Part shown: one piece after another, positions 1 through 8,745 of the stretch
Layout of the letters: every line of letters starts with the position of its first letter
How positions within the stretch are numbered: the stretch's first letter is position 1
From: JAVBMP01 sp031552195
Lineage (GTDB): Bacteria > Desulfobacterota > Desulfovibrionia > Desulfovibrionales > Desulfovibrionaceae
Reading direction: 5' to 3'
Assembly (NCBI GenBank): GCA_031552195.1
Contig: JAVBMT010000003.1
Coordinates: 137,042 to 201,041 of the forward strand
Length of the DNA: 64,000 nt
The notes under the pieces: model-generated
Databases searched by the model: none
What the model saw: only the letters and a program-made list of their open reading frames with translations
Told to the model about the DNA's origin: nothing
Program-made: the position numbers and the translations under genes

Positions 1-1230
1 CGCTTCGGGGTGCGGCACAAGGAAAAGCTCAAACAACTGCGCAAGAACGTTGATGTGCTTACCCTCAGCGCCACGCCCATTCCGCGTACCTTGCAGCTCT
101 CCATGTCCGGCGTGCGCGAGCTTTCGGTAATTGAAACCGCCCCGCTTGACCGCAAGCCTGTGGCCACCACCCTGATGAACCGCGACGACGCGGCCCTGAA
201 ACAGATTATTGAAAGGGAACTGGCGCGTGAAGGGCAGGTTTTCTGGGTTTACAACCGCGTGCAGGGTCTGGAACGGACGGCGGAATATGTGCGCAAGCTT
301 TGCCCGCAGGCCCGCGTCGGCATGGCGCACGGGCAAATGGGCGAAAAAGAGCTGGAAGAAAGCATGCGCCGTTTCTGGCACGGCGAGCTTGACGTGCTGG
401 TATGCACGGCCATAATAGAATCAGGGCTGGATTTTCCCCGCGCCAACACTTTGGTTGTCGACCAGGCGCAATTGTTCGGCCTGGGCCAGCTTTACCAGCT
501 GCGCGGGCGGGTTGGGCGCTCCGACCGGCAGGCCTTCGCCGTTTTCATCACGCCGGACGTTGACGCGCTGCCGGAAATAACCCGCCGCCGCTTGCGTATT
601 ATTCTTGACATGGATTACCTCGGGGCCGGTTTTCAGGTCGCCATGGAAGACCTGCGCCTGCGCGGGGCGGGAAACATTCTGGGCGAATCGCAAAGCGGGC
701 ACATGAACCGCATCGGGCTTGACCTGTTTTTGGAAATGCTGGAAGAAGAAGTCGCCAAAATGCGGGGAAAACCCCTGCAGGAAGTGGTGGAGACAGAAAT
801 AAACCTTGGCGTTGTGGCGCATATTCCGGAAGAATATATTGCGGATTCCGGGGAAAGGCTGCGTTATTACAAGGCCCTTTCCTCCGCCGTGAGCGCTATG
901 GCGCAGCAGGAACTCGAACTTGAGCTGCGCGACCGCTTCGGTGCTTTGCCGGAAGCCCTGGAGAACTTTCTGGCGGTGTTGCGTTTCAAGCGCAACATTT
1001 CCAGCCTAGGGGCGCTGAAAGCCGATATTTTCGCCGACAGGGTACGTCTGTTTTTCCATGAAAAGCTCAATTCGCTTGATCCGTTGCGGCTGGTCGCCTG
1101 GGCCGGAACCCAGAAAGACCGGGTTCGCCTGCACCAGCCGGCCGGGCTGGAAGCGCGCCTCAACGGCTTGAATATGACGGAAAAGCTTGCCGCCCTGCAA
1201 GAAGAACTGAACGGCCTTTGCCGGGAATAA
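1..1230 (+). CDS. mfd: Transcription-repair coupling factor Mfd, C-terminal part (5' end outside window)
   Basis: The reading frame is open from base 1, so the gene begins upstream of the window. About 410 C-terminal residues remain. Mfd is a cytoplasmic SF2 translocase that removes stalled RNA polymerase and recruits UvrA. Visible are helicase motif III (TLSATPIPRTLQ, near the start), the second RecA-like lobe with the motif VI stretch QLRGRVGRSDR, the RAGNILGESQSGH-like segment (read here as RGAGNILGESQSGH), and then the C-terminal TRCF domain. The walker motifs lie in the missing part. The stop is 4 bases before the next gene, which suggests one transcript. Assignment is very secure; only the 5' truncation by the window edge limits it. 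Confidence 0.96.
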   Translation, partial: RFGVRHKEKLKQLRKNVDVLTLSATPIPRTLQLSMSGVRELSVIETAPLDRKPVATTLMNRDDAALKQIIERELAREGQVFWVYNRVQGLERTAEYVRKLCPQARVGMAHGQMGEKELEESMRRFWHGELDVLVCTAIIESGLDFPRANTLVVDQAQLFGLGQLYQLRGRVGRSDRQAFAVFITPDVDALPEITRRRLRIILDMDYLGAGFQVAMEDLRLRGAGNILGESQSGHMNRIGLDLFLEMLEEEVAKMRGKPLQEVVETEINLGVVAHIPEEYIADSGERLRYYKALSSAVSAMAQQELELELRDRFGALPEALENFLAVLRFKRNISSLGALKADIFADRVRLFFHEKLNSLDPLRLVAWAGTQKDRVRLHQPAGLEARLNGLNMTEKLAALQEELNGLCRE

Positions 1231-1234
1231 TGCC

Positions 1235-2203
1235 ATGTTTGCCGAAAAACGTAAAATTCTCCTGTCGCTCTTGCTGTTGTCCATTTCAGTTTTCAGCGGC
1301 TGCGACAACAGCCTCCTTGCGCAGAAAACTCCGGGCGAGGTGGCGCGGGTGAACGGATCTCCCATTACCCTGAAACAGCTTAACGCCATGCGCGACAGCA
1401 TGCTGACCAGCCAGGGCGGCGAGCAGATGCTGGCTCTTGAAGCGGTTCGCCAGTCTTACGGCCGCCAGCTTGCCAACCTTATAGTGCAGGAACTGGTCAT
1501 TCAGCAGCTCGGCAAAAAAAATATGGGCGTAACCCCGGAGGAGCTGGCTGCGGAAGAGGCGCTTGTGCGGGCCGATTACAACCAGGAGGATTTCGAGCGT
1601 TTTCTGCTGGAAGAAAGCATTGACCTTGAAACCTGGCGTGAAATGCTTCTGCGCCGGGTTTCAATGAACAAATTTCTGGCTACACAGATACGGCCCCAGG
1701 TGGAAATTACCCCGGAAGAGGCCGAACATTATTACATCATCCACCAAAGCGAATTCGAGCTGCCGGAGCGGTATGGGTTCATGCGTTTCAGCGGCGCGGG
1801 CAAAGACGGAGTGGGCGGAGCCGCCAAGCGCTATCAGCAGATTTTTTCCGTCACGGACGTGAGGGAAAATTACCCGGAAGTACAGTTGCATACCGTGCGT
1901 ATGGCTAAAGAACGCCTGGCCCCGGAGTTTATATCGGCCCTGGAAAAACTGAAAGTGGGGCAGATCAGCCCGGTGTTCGCTTACGGGGGGGAATATGTGG
2001 TCCTGCTGCTTACGTCCCGGGAGGCCGGCACGCTTATGAACAGGGCCGAGGCCTTTCCGTTGATAGAAAACATGCTGCTTGAGGAAAAGATGCAAGGCGT
2101 TTTCAGCGAATGGCTTGAAAAAACCCTGAGCAAGGCGGATATCAGCGTTTCAGCCCACCTGATTACGAAAAATCCTGCGGATCAGCCTGTTTCTCAACCC
2201 TGA
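1235..2203 (+). CDS. SurA-like periplasmic chaperone / PpiC-family lipoprotein
   Basis: 322-residue envelope protein. The N-terminus has a lipoprotein signal: charged MFAEKRK, a leucine-rich core and a lipobox ending FSGC at about residue 22. Residues 37-170 match the SurA N-terminal chaperone fold (starts VARVNGSPITLKQLNAMRD). The following parvulin-like stretch (about 210-265) is weak and I do not see a full catalytic set, so it may act as a chaperone rather than a prolyl isomerase. It follows mfd by 4 bases, an arrangement that I recall from other Desulfovibrio-type genomes. Its last 10 bases overlap the end of the convergent downstream gene. Family confident, enzymatic activity uncertain. 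Confidence 0.8.
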   Translation: MFAEKRKILLSLLLLSISVFSGCDNSLLAQKTPGEVARVNGSPITLKQLNAMRDSMLTSQGGEQMLALEAVRQSYGRQLANLIVQELVIQQLGKKNMGVTPEELAAEEALVRADYNQEDFERFLLEESIDLETWREMLLRRVSMNKFLATQIRPQVEITPEEAEHYYIIHQSEFELPERYGFMRFSGAGKDGVGGAAKRYQQIFSVTDVRENYPEVQLHTVRMAKERLAPEFISALEKLKVGQISPVFAYGGEYVVLLLTSREAGTLMNRAEAFPLIENMLLEEKMQGVFSEWLEKTLSKADISVSAHLITKNPADQPVSQP

Positions 2204-2562
2204 CCATTCTGAATTTCCGCGCGTTTTTTCCGGGAAAGGGTTGCAAGCACACGCGCGTATGATTCATCAATCATCTCTTTAAAAGCTTTCGCCGGAACTC
2301 TTCCGTCCAGATACACCGAAACCCAGTGCAGCTTGTTCATGTGGTAGGCGGGGATCACGTCCGGGAAATAGTCCAGGCGCATCAGCGCGCCGTAATCCGG
2401 CTGCATTTTGAGGTTCACGATCTCCCGGCCGCTTTTGTCATGGAAGCGCAGAACGAAAATTTTTCCTCCCACCAGGTACAGGTCAGCTTTCCATGAATCT
2501 TTATGTTCCTTACAACAGCCCGGTTTGGCAGAGCAATAGGCGTCAAGCCAGCGGCAGTTCAT
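2194..2562 (-). CDS. MmcQ/YjbR family protein
   Basis: 122-residue cytoplasmic protein of the MmcQ/YjbR family, a small double-wing fold of unknown cellular role often labelled DNA-binding. Family hallmarks that can be seen are the KADLYLVGGKIFVLRF strand pair, the LKMQPDYGALMR segment and the conserved HMNKLHWVSVYLDG stretch followed by a C-terminal helix (VLATLSRKKRA). It is convergent with, and overlaps by 10 bases, the SurA-like gene. It sits just upstream of speB on the same strand order (speB is read first is not the case here: this gene lies downstream of speB), so co-transcription after speB is possible. Function is not known. Confidence 0.8.
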   Translation of the reverse strand: MNCRWLDAYCSAKPGCCKEHKDSWKADLYLVGGKIFVLRFHDKSGREIVNLKMQPDYGALMRLDYFPDVIPAYHMNKLHWVSVYLDGRVPAKAFKEMIDESYARVLATLSRKKRAEIQNGQG

Positions 2563-2608
2563 ATCGGCTCCGTTACCGGCCGCGCGATGCCAGCCTGGTT
2601 CCTTTCGG

Positions 2609-3484
2609 TCAATTTACGCCGGCCAGTCCCATCAGTTCATAGCAGAGGCGGGCGGCGGTGTAAGAGGGCGCTGTAAGGCCGGGCAGGGGCGCAAGCTCCA
2701 CCACGTCAAGCCCGATCATTTCGCGGCCGCGCAGCAGGCGTTCCGCCAGGTTAAGCGCTTCCCACCAGCCCAGTCCGCCCGGCTCCGGGGTTCCTGTGGC
2801 CGGCATGATGGAGGAATCGAGCGCGTCAACGTCAAAGCTGAGGAAGACCTTGGCCGGAAAATCTTCCGGCAGGGCGGCCTCACGGAAAAGTTCCGGCGCG
2901 GCGGCCAACTCCCTGGCGTCCAGATGGCGGATGTTTTTCGCCCGGCGGTAATTTTCCTCTTCCTCGCAAAGGCTGCGCACGCCGACCTGAAACAGCGGCA
3001 GGCCGAGGTCGGCCGTGGCCCGGTGCATGACGGAGGCGTGGCTGTAAATGCTGCCTTCATATTCCGGCCTGAGGTCGGCGTGCGCGTCAAAGTGCAGAAT
3101 TCCGAAGGAACTGTGGCGTTTTTTCAAGGCGCGCAAGCTGCCCAGGGTCAGGCTGTGCTCTCCGCCCAAAATGACCGGCAGGCTTTTCCCGTTACGGCAA
3201 TCCAGAGCTTTCAAAACGGCTTCTTCCAGGCGTTGAAAGACCTCTTCCGGCAGTCCGCCGCAGTCGACAGCGGGCCAGGTGTAAATTCCCGCCCGGCCGT
3301 GGCTGCCGCGTCCAGTCCAGAGTTCGAGCTGCCAGGAAGCGTCCAGAATGGCCTGCGGGCCTTCGGCCGTGCCGGTTCCATAGGAAACGCTGGCTTCATA
3401 GGGCATTGGAATAACGTGAAAAAAACATTCACCGGCCGGGGAATAAGGAACTTCAGAGGCTAAAAAGCGTTGCTGCGCGTTCAT
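2609..3484 (-). CDS. speB: Agmatinase / ureohydrolase family
   Basis: 291-residue manganese ureohydrolase that hydrolyses agmatine to putrescine and urea (by family). The dinuclear metal motifs are intact: GGEHSLTLG (about 107-115), HFDAHADLR (about 128-136) and SFDVDALDSS (about 207-216), followed by TGTPEPGG of the substrate loop. Length fits agmatinases. No arginine decarboxylase or complete spermidine pathway is next to it; the nearest polyamine-like gene is the membrane spermidine-synthase homolog 1.7 kb away. Arginase or guanidinobutyrase activity cannot be excluded from sequence, but the overall pattern favours SpeB. Its start overlaps the upstream extension of the divergent CYTH frame, so the two are divergently transcribed. 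Confidence 0.88.
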   Translation of the reverse strand: MNAQQRFLASEVPYSPAGECFFHVIPMPYEASVSYGTGTAEGPQAILDASWQLELWTGRGSHGRAGIYTWPAVDCGGLPEEVFQRLEEAVLKALDCRNGKSLPVILGGEHSLTLGSLRALKKRHSSFGILHFDAHADLRPEYEGSIYSHASVMHRATADLGLPLFQVGVRSLCEEEENYRRAKNIRHLDARELAAAPELFREAALPEDFPAKVFLSFDVDALDSSIMPATGTPEPGGLGWWEALNLAERLLRGREMIGLDVVELAPLPGLTAPSYTAARLCYELMGLAGVN

Positions 3485-3571
3485 ATCTGCTATACTTTGC
3501 CTGAAAAGGATTTACTGTTTATTGCCGAAACATTAGTAACCCAGGGACATTGCCCTGTACAGGACAAATTT

Positions 3572-4048
3572 ATGGGCTTGGAAATAGAGCGCAAGTTTTT
3601 GCTTGCCGGAGACGGCTGGCGCGAACTGTCCACCAAAAGCGTTGTCTGCCGGCAGGGCTACCTGTCTTTCGGGCCTCCTGCCACGGTGCGCGTGCGCCTG
3701 ATGGAAAACGAGGCCTTCCTGAATATAAAAAGCGCCAAAGACGGGATAATGCGGACGGAATTCGAATATCCGGTTCCGGCGGAAGAAGCCGGGCAAATGC
3801 TGAAAGAAATGCTGCAGGGCGGCATTGTTGAGAAAATACGCCATTTCGTGCCTTTTTGCGGGCATGTGTGGGAAATAGACGAATTCACGGGCGAGAACGC
3901 CGGTCTGTTGATCGCTGAAATAGAGCTGAAAAGTCCGGAAGAAGATTTTTCAAGGCCGGAATGGCTGGGGGCTGAAGTCAGCTCCGACCGGCGTTATTAT
4001 AACACCTGGCTGGCTCAAAACCCTTACACGCTTTGGAGTAAAGGCTAA
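3572..4048 (+). CDS. CYTH domain protein (putative inorganic triphosphatase)
   Basis: 158-residue CYTH-superfamily protein. The signature ExExK is present as EIERKF directly after the start, followed by the arginine/lysine strands VRVRLMEN and LNIKSAK and the acidic VWEIDEF and IAEIEL strands that line the tunnel. Family members hydrolyse inorganic triphosphate or thiamine triphosphate with Mg. The frame is open further upstream, but I chose the ATG at 3572 because the conserved domain begins at residue 3 and homologs start there; the upstream bases overlap speB's start. The SH at the C-terminal half is intact. It is convergent with mscL across a bidirectional terminator. Confidence 0.82.
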   Translation: MGLEIERKFLLAGDGWRELSTKSVVCRQGYLSFGPPATVRVRLMENEAFLNIKSAKDGIMRTEFEYPVPAEEAGQMLKEMLQGGIVEKIRHFVPFCGHVWEIDEFTGENAGLLIAEIELKSPEEDFSRPEWLGAEVSSDRRYYNTWLAQNPYTLWSKG

Positions 4049-4132
4049 AGCCCTTATTGCCGTGGTGGTATTTCGAAGCCTGTTGCGGGCTGTTTGCAAG
4101 CATAAGCTTATTGTGCCAAGCCGGATCCTGTT

Positions 4133-4177
4133 AGAAAAGGCGGTCTTCCCCGTTTTCCGGGAAAAACCGCCTTTTCT
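4133..4177. terminator. Bidirectional intrinsic terminator between CYTH gene and mscL
   Basis: Perfect 12-bp stem, AGAAAAGGCGGT (4133-4144) against ACCGCCTTTTCT (4166-4177), with a 21-base spacer that can fold further. A- and T-rich flanks on the two outer arms fit termination in both directions for the convergent genes on either side. Confidence 0.75.
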
Positions 4178-4215
4178 CGTTTCGCCTGCGGCGCTGAAAT
4201 TCGCGATTCAGTGGC

Positions 4216-4671
4216 CTATTCGAGATTCGAGGTGCAGTTGGGGCAGCGCACGGCCTTTACCGGAATTTTGCTTGCGCAGAAAGGGCATTCCTTGGTCTTG
4301 GGGGCGTTAATGTCTTCGCCCGCAGCCGCGCGCAGCTGATTTATGCCTTTCACCAGCATGAACACAGCGAGGGAGACAATGACGAAGCTGATGCCGACGT
4401 TTACGAATACCCCGAAGTTTACGGTAACCGCGCCGGCTTTTTGGGCCGCTTCAAGCGTGGGGTAGGGGCCGGCAATCTTGCCTTCGTGCAGCACAAGAAA
4501 AATATTGGAAAAGTCAACACGGCCCAAGAGCATGCCCAAAGGGGGCATGAGGATGTCTTTAACCAGAGAGTCGACGATTTTTCCAAAAGCCGCGCCGACA
4601 ACAATGCCAACGGCCATGTCTATGGCGTTGCCCTTTATCGCGAACTCTCTGAATTCTTTTATCAGACCCAT
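4216..4671 (-). CDS. mscL: Large-conductance mechanosensitive channel MscL with C-terminal zinc ribbon
   Basis: 151-residue inner-membrane osmotic-emergency channel. The N-terminal helix and first pore helix are typical (KEFREFAIKGNAIDMAVG, then GAAFGKIVDSLVKDILMPP), followed by a periplasmic loop and the second transmembrane helix (FGVFVNVGISFVIVSLAVF). After the usual cytoplasmic helix there is an added treble-clef-like tail with CPFC and CPNC, a likely zinc ribbon. A TTG-started frame runs 21 bases further upstream; I use the ATG at 4671, which gives the family's normal N-terminus. It is convergent with the CYTH gene and lies downstream of infA on the same strand with an 86-base gap. Confidence 0.93.
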   Translation of the reverse strand: MGLIKEFREFAIKGNAIDMAVGIVVGAAFGKIVDSLVKDILMPPLGMLLGRVDFSNIFLVLHEGKIAGPYPTLEAAQKAGAVTVNFGVFVNVGISFVIVSLAVFMLVKGINQLRAAAGEDINAPKTKECPFCASKIPVKAVRCPNCTSNLE

Positions 4672-4757
4672 CTGTTTGCCCTTGCGCCTCAATATTTATT
4701 CTTTACGCCGATTATACGGGCGCTTTCCGGCGGCGACGCCGGGCAGGCCCGGAAAAT

Positions 4758-4976
4758 TCATTTCATGCGGTAAGTAATGCGGCCGCGCGTGAGATCGTAA
4801 GGCGACAGTTCAACCTTCACCTTGTCGCCGGGCAGAATGCGGATGTAAAATTTACGCATCTTGCCGGAAATATGGGCCAGAACGGTATGACCGTTTTCAA
4901 GCTCCACTTTGAACATGGCGTTCGGCAGGGCTTCCTGCACAATGCCGTCTACCTCGATGGCTTCTTCCTTTGCCAT
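4758..4976 (-). CDS. infA: Translation initiation factor IF-1
   Basis: 72-residue OB-fold protein that occupies the 30S A site during initiation. The sequence is collinear with IF-1: [57 protein letters not shown] and RGRITYR. Full normal length. A strong Shine-Dalgarno AGGAGG sits 5 bases before the ATG on the minus strand. It stands apart from ribosomal protein genes, as often seen in Desulfovibrio-type genomes. Confidence 0.98.
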   Translation of the reverse strand: MAKEEAIEVDGIVQEALPNAMFKVELENGHTVLAHISGKMRKFYIRILPGDKVKVELSPYDLTRGRITYRMK

Positions 4977-5168
4977 GTATCCTCCTGAAATTTTCGCTTC
5001 GCGCGCAGTCAGGCGCAGACGAAATATTCATATTTTACCGGTTATAATAGAATCAGAAACACTCTCACGAAAGGACGCAAGTGTCAAGAATTAGCTTGAA
5101 TTTTAAAGAGAGTTGGTACATTCTCAAATTTTATGATTTGGCTTCCGCTTAAAAAGGCAAAGGTGAAC

Positions 5169-6788
5169 ATGCTTGAACTTATCGCTTTCATCTCCGGCGC
5201 GGCCGTTATGGCGCTGGAAATGACCGGGGCGCGCCTTATGGCCCCGCATCTGGGGTCTTCCGTCCTGGTCTGGACGGCCATTATCGGCGTGGTGCTGGCA
5301 AGCCTTTCGCTCGGCTACTGGCTGGGCGGCAAGGCCGCCGACCGCGGGCCGGGTTCCGCCAAGCTCGGGCTGCTGCTGCTGAGCGCCGGGCTTTGCGTGT
5401 TGCTGGTTGGGTTCGGGCATTATCAGATGCTGTCTTTTATCGGCGGGTTGGGGGTAAGCCTGCAAAGCGCCGCGCTGGCCGCCGCATCCGCCCTTTTCGC
5501 GCCGCCCTCGCTGCTTATGGGCATGGTTTCGCCCTATGTCATCCGGGTGGCTATCCAAGAGCGCGGGGTGCGCGCGGAAAACTCCGGCGCGCTGATCGGG
5601 CGTTTTTTCGCCATTTCGTCCCTCGGTTCCATTCTAGGCACTTTTCTCGGCGGTTATCTGCTCATTTCCTGGCTGGGGTCAGGAGTTGTAATCTACTTTC
5701 TGGCGGCGGCGCTCATGCTGGCTTCCGCCCTGTCTTTCGGCGGAAAAAACTTGCTTCGCCTGCTGATTCCGGTTTTGGGCCTCGCCCTGGCCGTAAGCCT
5801 GGCCATGAACGGGCTGGCCCGGCAGCGGGAACAGGCCCTTACGGGAAATTTTTCCCTGGACACCCTTTACAGCCATATCAGCGTGGTAACCCAGGTTAAC
5901 CCGGAAGGCGAAGACGTACGTTATATCCTGACCGATCCGCACCTGGTGCATTCCGGCATGTATGTGAAAAGGCCGGAAAGCCTGCTTTTGAATTACACGC
6001 GCTACTACAGCCTGGCCTGGCACTTGCGGCCCAACGCCAAGAACATGCTGCTGCTGGGCGGCGGCGGGTATTCCGTTCCGAAATACCTGCTGCACACCCG
6101 TTATCCTTCCGGGTTGAAACGCCTTGACGTTGTGGAAATAGACCCTGGCATGACCGAGCTTTCAGAGAAATATTTCAGCCTCAAGCCGGACCCGCGCCTG
6201 CGTGTGCATCACGAAGACGCGCGCATGTTCCTGAACCGCTTCAGGCGTGACGCGGGCGCGTCGGAAAACAGCCCGCCCGCGGAAGGTTATGATATTATCA
6301 TGGGCGATACTTTCGGTTCGGCCTACAACATCCCTTTTCATCTGGGAACGGTGGAATGCGCCGGCCTTATAAGCCAGGCCCTGACGGATGACGGAATTTA
6401 CGCCGGAAACATCATAGCTGCGGTGGAAGGCGATTCCGGCCAGCTTTTACGCGCGATCCACGCCGCTTTTTCGCAGGTGTTCCCGCAGGTTCATATTTTT
6501 CTGGAGAATAATGAACGAAACGGCGGCAAAATGCAGAACATTCTGCTGTTGGCCTTCAAGCGGAAGCAGCCTTTGCCTGACGCGAAAAAATTGGCCGCGT
6601 TGATACAGTCGGACGAAGTCCCCTTCGGCGCGGTCAGGCCGGAAGCGGCCAGGGCTGAGGCCGGAATCGCCTTTATGGCCTTGCTGAACGAATGGACGAA
6701 ACCCTTGCCCCACGACGTTCCGGCCTTGCGCGATGATTTCGCGCCGGTGGAACGTTATTCTTTGCCTATGATTCAGGCCTTGTATTAG
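5169..6788 (+). CDS. Membrane-anchored spermidine-synthase-like protein (fused-MFS/SpeE family)
   Basis: 539 residues. The N-terminal ~210 residues are hydrophobic with about six to seven predicted membrane helices (ELIAFISGAAVMALEMTGAR, later SILGTFLGGYLLISWLGSG). The C-terminal half is a Rossmann methyltransferase-like domain of the polyamine synthase family: MLLLGGGGYSVPKYLL, then LDVVEIDPGMTELSEKYF and an acidic EDARMFL, EGYDIIMGDTFG. This architecture is the fused transporter-like/spermidine synthase family, whose substrate is mostly unknown. The frame extends 12 codons upstream, but I chose the ATG at 5169 because AGGTGA lies 5-9 bases before it and the membrane helix begins directly after. 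The stop codon overlaps the edge of a dispersed repeat. Confidence 0.83.
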   Translation: MLELIAFISGAAVMALEMTGARLMAPHLGSSVLVWTAIIGVVLASLSLGYWLGGKAADRGPGSAKLGLLLLSAGLCVLLVGFGHYQMLSFIGGLGVSLQSAALAAASALFAPPSLLMGMVSPYVIRVAIQERGVRAENSGALIGRFFAISSLGSILGTFLGGYLLISWLGSGVVIYFLAAALMLASALSFGGKNLLRLLIPVLGLALAVSLAMNGLARQREQALTGNFSLDTLYSHISVVTQVNPEGEDVRYILTDPHLVHSGMYVKRPESLLLNYTRYYSLAWHLRPNAKNMLLLGGGGYSVPKYLLHTRYPSGLKRLDVVEIDPGMTELSEKYFSLKPDPRLRVHHEDARMFLNRFRRDAGASENSPPAEGYDIIMGDTFGSAYNIPFHLGTVECAGLISQALTDDGIYAGNIIAAVEGDSGQLLRAIHAAFSQVFPQVHIFLENNERNGGKMQNILLLAFKRKQPLPDAKKLAALIQSDEVPFGAVRPEAARAEAGIAFMALLNEWTKPLPHDVPALRDDFAPVERYSLPMIQALY

Positions 6789-6862
6789 AGATTTTCACTT
6801 TGCAAATGCCCTGGCGGAGCGCATGCCGCTACCGTGAGCGGGCAACGCGGCGCGCCTTCAGG
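6787..6862. repeat. Degenerate copy of dispersed hairpin-ended repeat
   Basis: Starts at the stop codon of the preceding gene with AGAGATTTTCACTTTGCAAA, then ATGCCCTGGCGG and, further on, CGCGGCGCGCCTTCAG. The same order of blocks (TIR-like end, ATGCCCTGRCGG, CGCGGCGYGCCTT) occurs in the copy at 62964-63143; the ATGCCCTGGCGG block is also in the copy at 51422-51500. The remaining bases up to 7013 are non-coding and I see no further feature in them apart from weak similarity to the other end of the repeat near 6910-6935. Confidence 0.5.
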
Positions 6863-7013
6863 GCAATCCGCTTCCGTTCGCGCGCGGGAAGGGCGGCTGC
6901 CTTTATGCTTTTTAAACTGATCGCGGGAAACAAAATTAGGAGCCGAAATACAGCTTCGGCGACTCTGGCATGGTAAAATAAACAGGTTGGAGCTATACGC
7001 CCGCGGAATCGTT

Positions 7014-7811
7014 TCAGGCCCTGGCCGCGATATAGAAAACGTAGCCGTAGCTGTCTCCGTCTGTGGCGTAAAGGTCGATTTCCTCTTGCAGGCCGTCTAT
7101 AACCGCTTCGTCCGCCAGGCCGCCCCCGGATCGTTTCCGCATTTCCGCAAGATGCGCGCTGAGGGGGCGGTAATAGTTATCCCAGGCTTCCTTTTCCAGC
7201 GGAAAAGCGGCGATGAGGCTGTACCCGGCCTTTTCGAGGCGGAGGGTGTTTTCTTCAACCCCGCGCATGTCCGGATAATTTTTTTGCCAGAAATCCCAGG
7301 CTGTCGGGTTGGAACGGCGCGGGTCAGGCGCAAGCCAGGAAAGCTCGGTGGCTGCCACCAGGCCGCCCGGCCTGTCGTTTTCGGGCGCTTTGAGCAACGT
7401 TTTCCACTCTTTAAGGCCGGTTTCAAAACCGGCGATATATAAAGACCCTTCCGCCCAGATAAGGTCGCAGGAAGCCGGCGCGAGCCCAAGACCGCCCGCC
7501 CGCGTGATATCGCCTTCTTTCGCCTCCAGCAGGCCGGACAGTTTTTCTTTTTCCGCCCGTTCGCGCAAAGAGAGAATAAATTCCGGGTTGGAGTCAACGC
7601 CTATGACTCTGGGCCGGCCGGGCAGCTGGCGCATAAGCCCGGCAAGTTCAAGGGTTTGCGTGCCTGTTCCGCAGCCCATGTCGACAACCGTGGGGGAAGG
7701 CGGAAGGCAAGGACGGGCTAAGGCGAAGGCCTTGGCGGTCATGGCCGAGCTTCCCGGGCCCTGCCGCGGAATATCCCGGAAAATGGCCGTAAATAAGGCT
7801 GTTTCGTCCAT
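7014..7811 (-). CDS. Class I SAM-dependent methyltransferase
   Basis: 265-residue cytoplasmic Rossmann-fold methyltransferase. Motif I is VVDMGCGTGTQTLELAG (about 41-57), motif II the acidic VIGVDSNPEF, followed by KEGDITR and the motif IV-like DLIWAEGSLY. The rest shows no signature that fixes the substrate (small molecule or protein). It lies 6 bases downstream of metF on the same strand, so it is probably co-transcribed with it; a link to one-carbon/SAM metabolism is plausible but not shown. Family is secure, function open. Confidence 0.82.
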   Translation of the reverse strand: MDETALFTAIFRDIPRQGPGSSAMTAKAFALARPCLPPSPTVVDMGCGTGTQTLELAGLMRQLPGRPRVIGVDSNPEFILSLRERAEKEKLSGLLEAKEGDITRAGGLGLAPASCDLIWAEGSLYIAGFETGLKEWKTLLKAPENDRPGGLVAATELSWLAPDPRRSNPTAWDFWQKNYPDMRGVEENTLRLEKAGYSLIAAFPLEKEAWDNYYRPLSAHLAEMRKRSGGGLADEAVIDGLQEEIDLYATDGDSYGYVFYIAARA

Positions 7812-7817
7812 GCCGTT

Positions 7818-8714
7818 TCAGATTTTGACTTCGCCGGCGATGCGCAGGCAAAGCTCGGCCTTATTCAGGGTATACAGATGTATGCCGGGAACCCCGGCGT
7901 CAAGCAACTGGCGTATCTGTTCTATAGTGTACTTTATGCCTACTTCGCGCACGGCGGCGGCCCCTCCCTTGTTGTTGGCCTCTTCCAGCGCCAGGTAGAG
8001 CTTGGCCGGAATATGCCCGCCGCACATGGCCAGGACGTGGCGTATGGAGTCAAGGCTGAGAATGGGCAGGATGCCTGGTATGACCGGGCGTTTTATGCCG
8101 ATAACCTTCATGGTGTCTACAAGCTGCAAATATTCACGTACGTCGAAGAAAAGCTGCGTTATGATGAAGTCGGCCCCGGCCGCCAGTTTCAAGGCCGTGA
8201 ACTTGCGGTCGTCTTTCATGGTGGGAGATTCCGGATGCGGGGCGGGGTATCCGGCCGCGGCAACGCCGAAATCGGGAAATTCCTGTTTGATGAAAGCTAT
8301 AAGGTCGGAAGCGTGCCTGAATTGCCCTTGCGACCAGTCATAAGGCCCGCTGCGTTCGCTTCCGTCCGGGTTCAGTTTGGGCGGGTCGCCGCGCAGGGCC
8401 AGGATGTCGTGCACGCCGGCTTTGCCCAGGTCTTGCAGAAATTCACGCACTTTTTCCTTGCTCGCCCCCACGCAGGTGAGGTGCGTCATGGGGCAGATTC
8501 CCGTTTCGGCGTGCAGGCGTCGGGAAATCTCCATGGTGTTGTGCTGGTTGCTGCCCCCGGCCCCGTATGTGACGGACGCGAAAAGCGGATTCAGGGCTTT
8601 CAGTTTTTGGGCTGTAGCGAAAAACGCCGGCCATTCCTCCTGGTTTTTGGGCGGAAAGAATTCCAGGGAAAAGAACGGGGTTTTCGCGGCGTTAATCTTG
8701 TCTATAATTTTCAT
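7818..8714 (-). CDS. metF: 5,10-methylenetetrahydrofolate reductase
   Basis: 298-residue TIM-barrel flavoenzyme that reduces methylene-THF to methyl-THF for methionine synthesis. Typical segments: SLEFFPPKNQEEW with the catalytic-region glutamate at the N-terminus, FASVTYGAGGS (about 46-56), HLTCVGASKEKV, ILALRGDPP (FAD/folate region, about 103-111), DFIITQLFFD and PVIPGILPI. Length is that of the bacterial NADH- or ferredoxin-type enzyme. The methyltransferase gene follows after 6 bases and the M23 peptidase gene precedes it with a 31-base gap on the same strand. Confidence 0.96.
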   Translation of the reverse strand: MKIIDKINAAKTPFFSLEFFPPKNQEEWPAFFATAQKLKALNPLFASVTYGAGGSNQHNTMEISRRLHAETGICPMTHLTCVGASKEKVREFLQDLGKAGVHDILALRGDPPKLNPDGSERSGPYDWSQGQFRHASDLIAFIKQEFPDFGVAAAGYPAPHPESPTMKDDRKFTALKLAAGADFIITQLFFDVREYLQLVDTMKVIGIKRPVIPGILPILSLDSIRHVLAMCGGHIPAKLYLALEEANNKGGAAAVREVGIKYTIEQIRQLLDAGVPGIHLYTLNKAELCLRIAGEVKI

Positions 8715-8745
8715 GCAGTCACCTGGTCGCGGCGCATGGCCTTGG

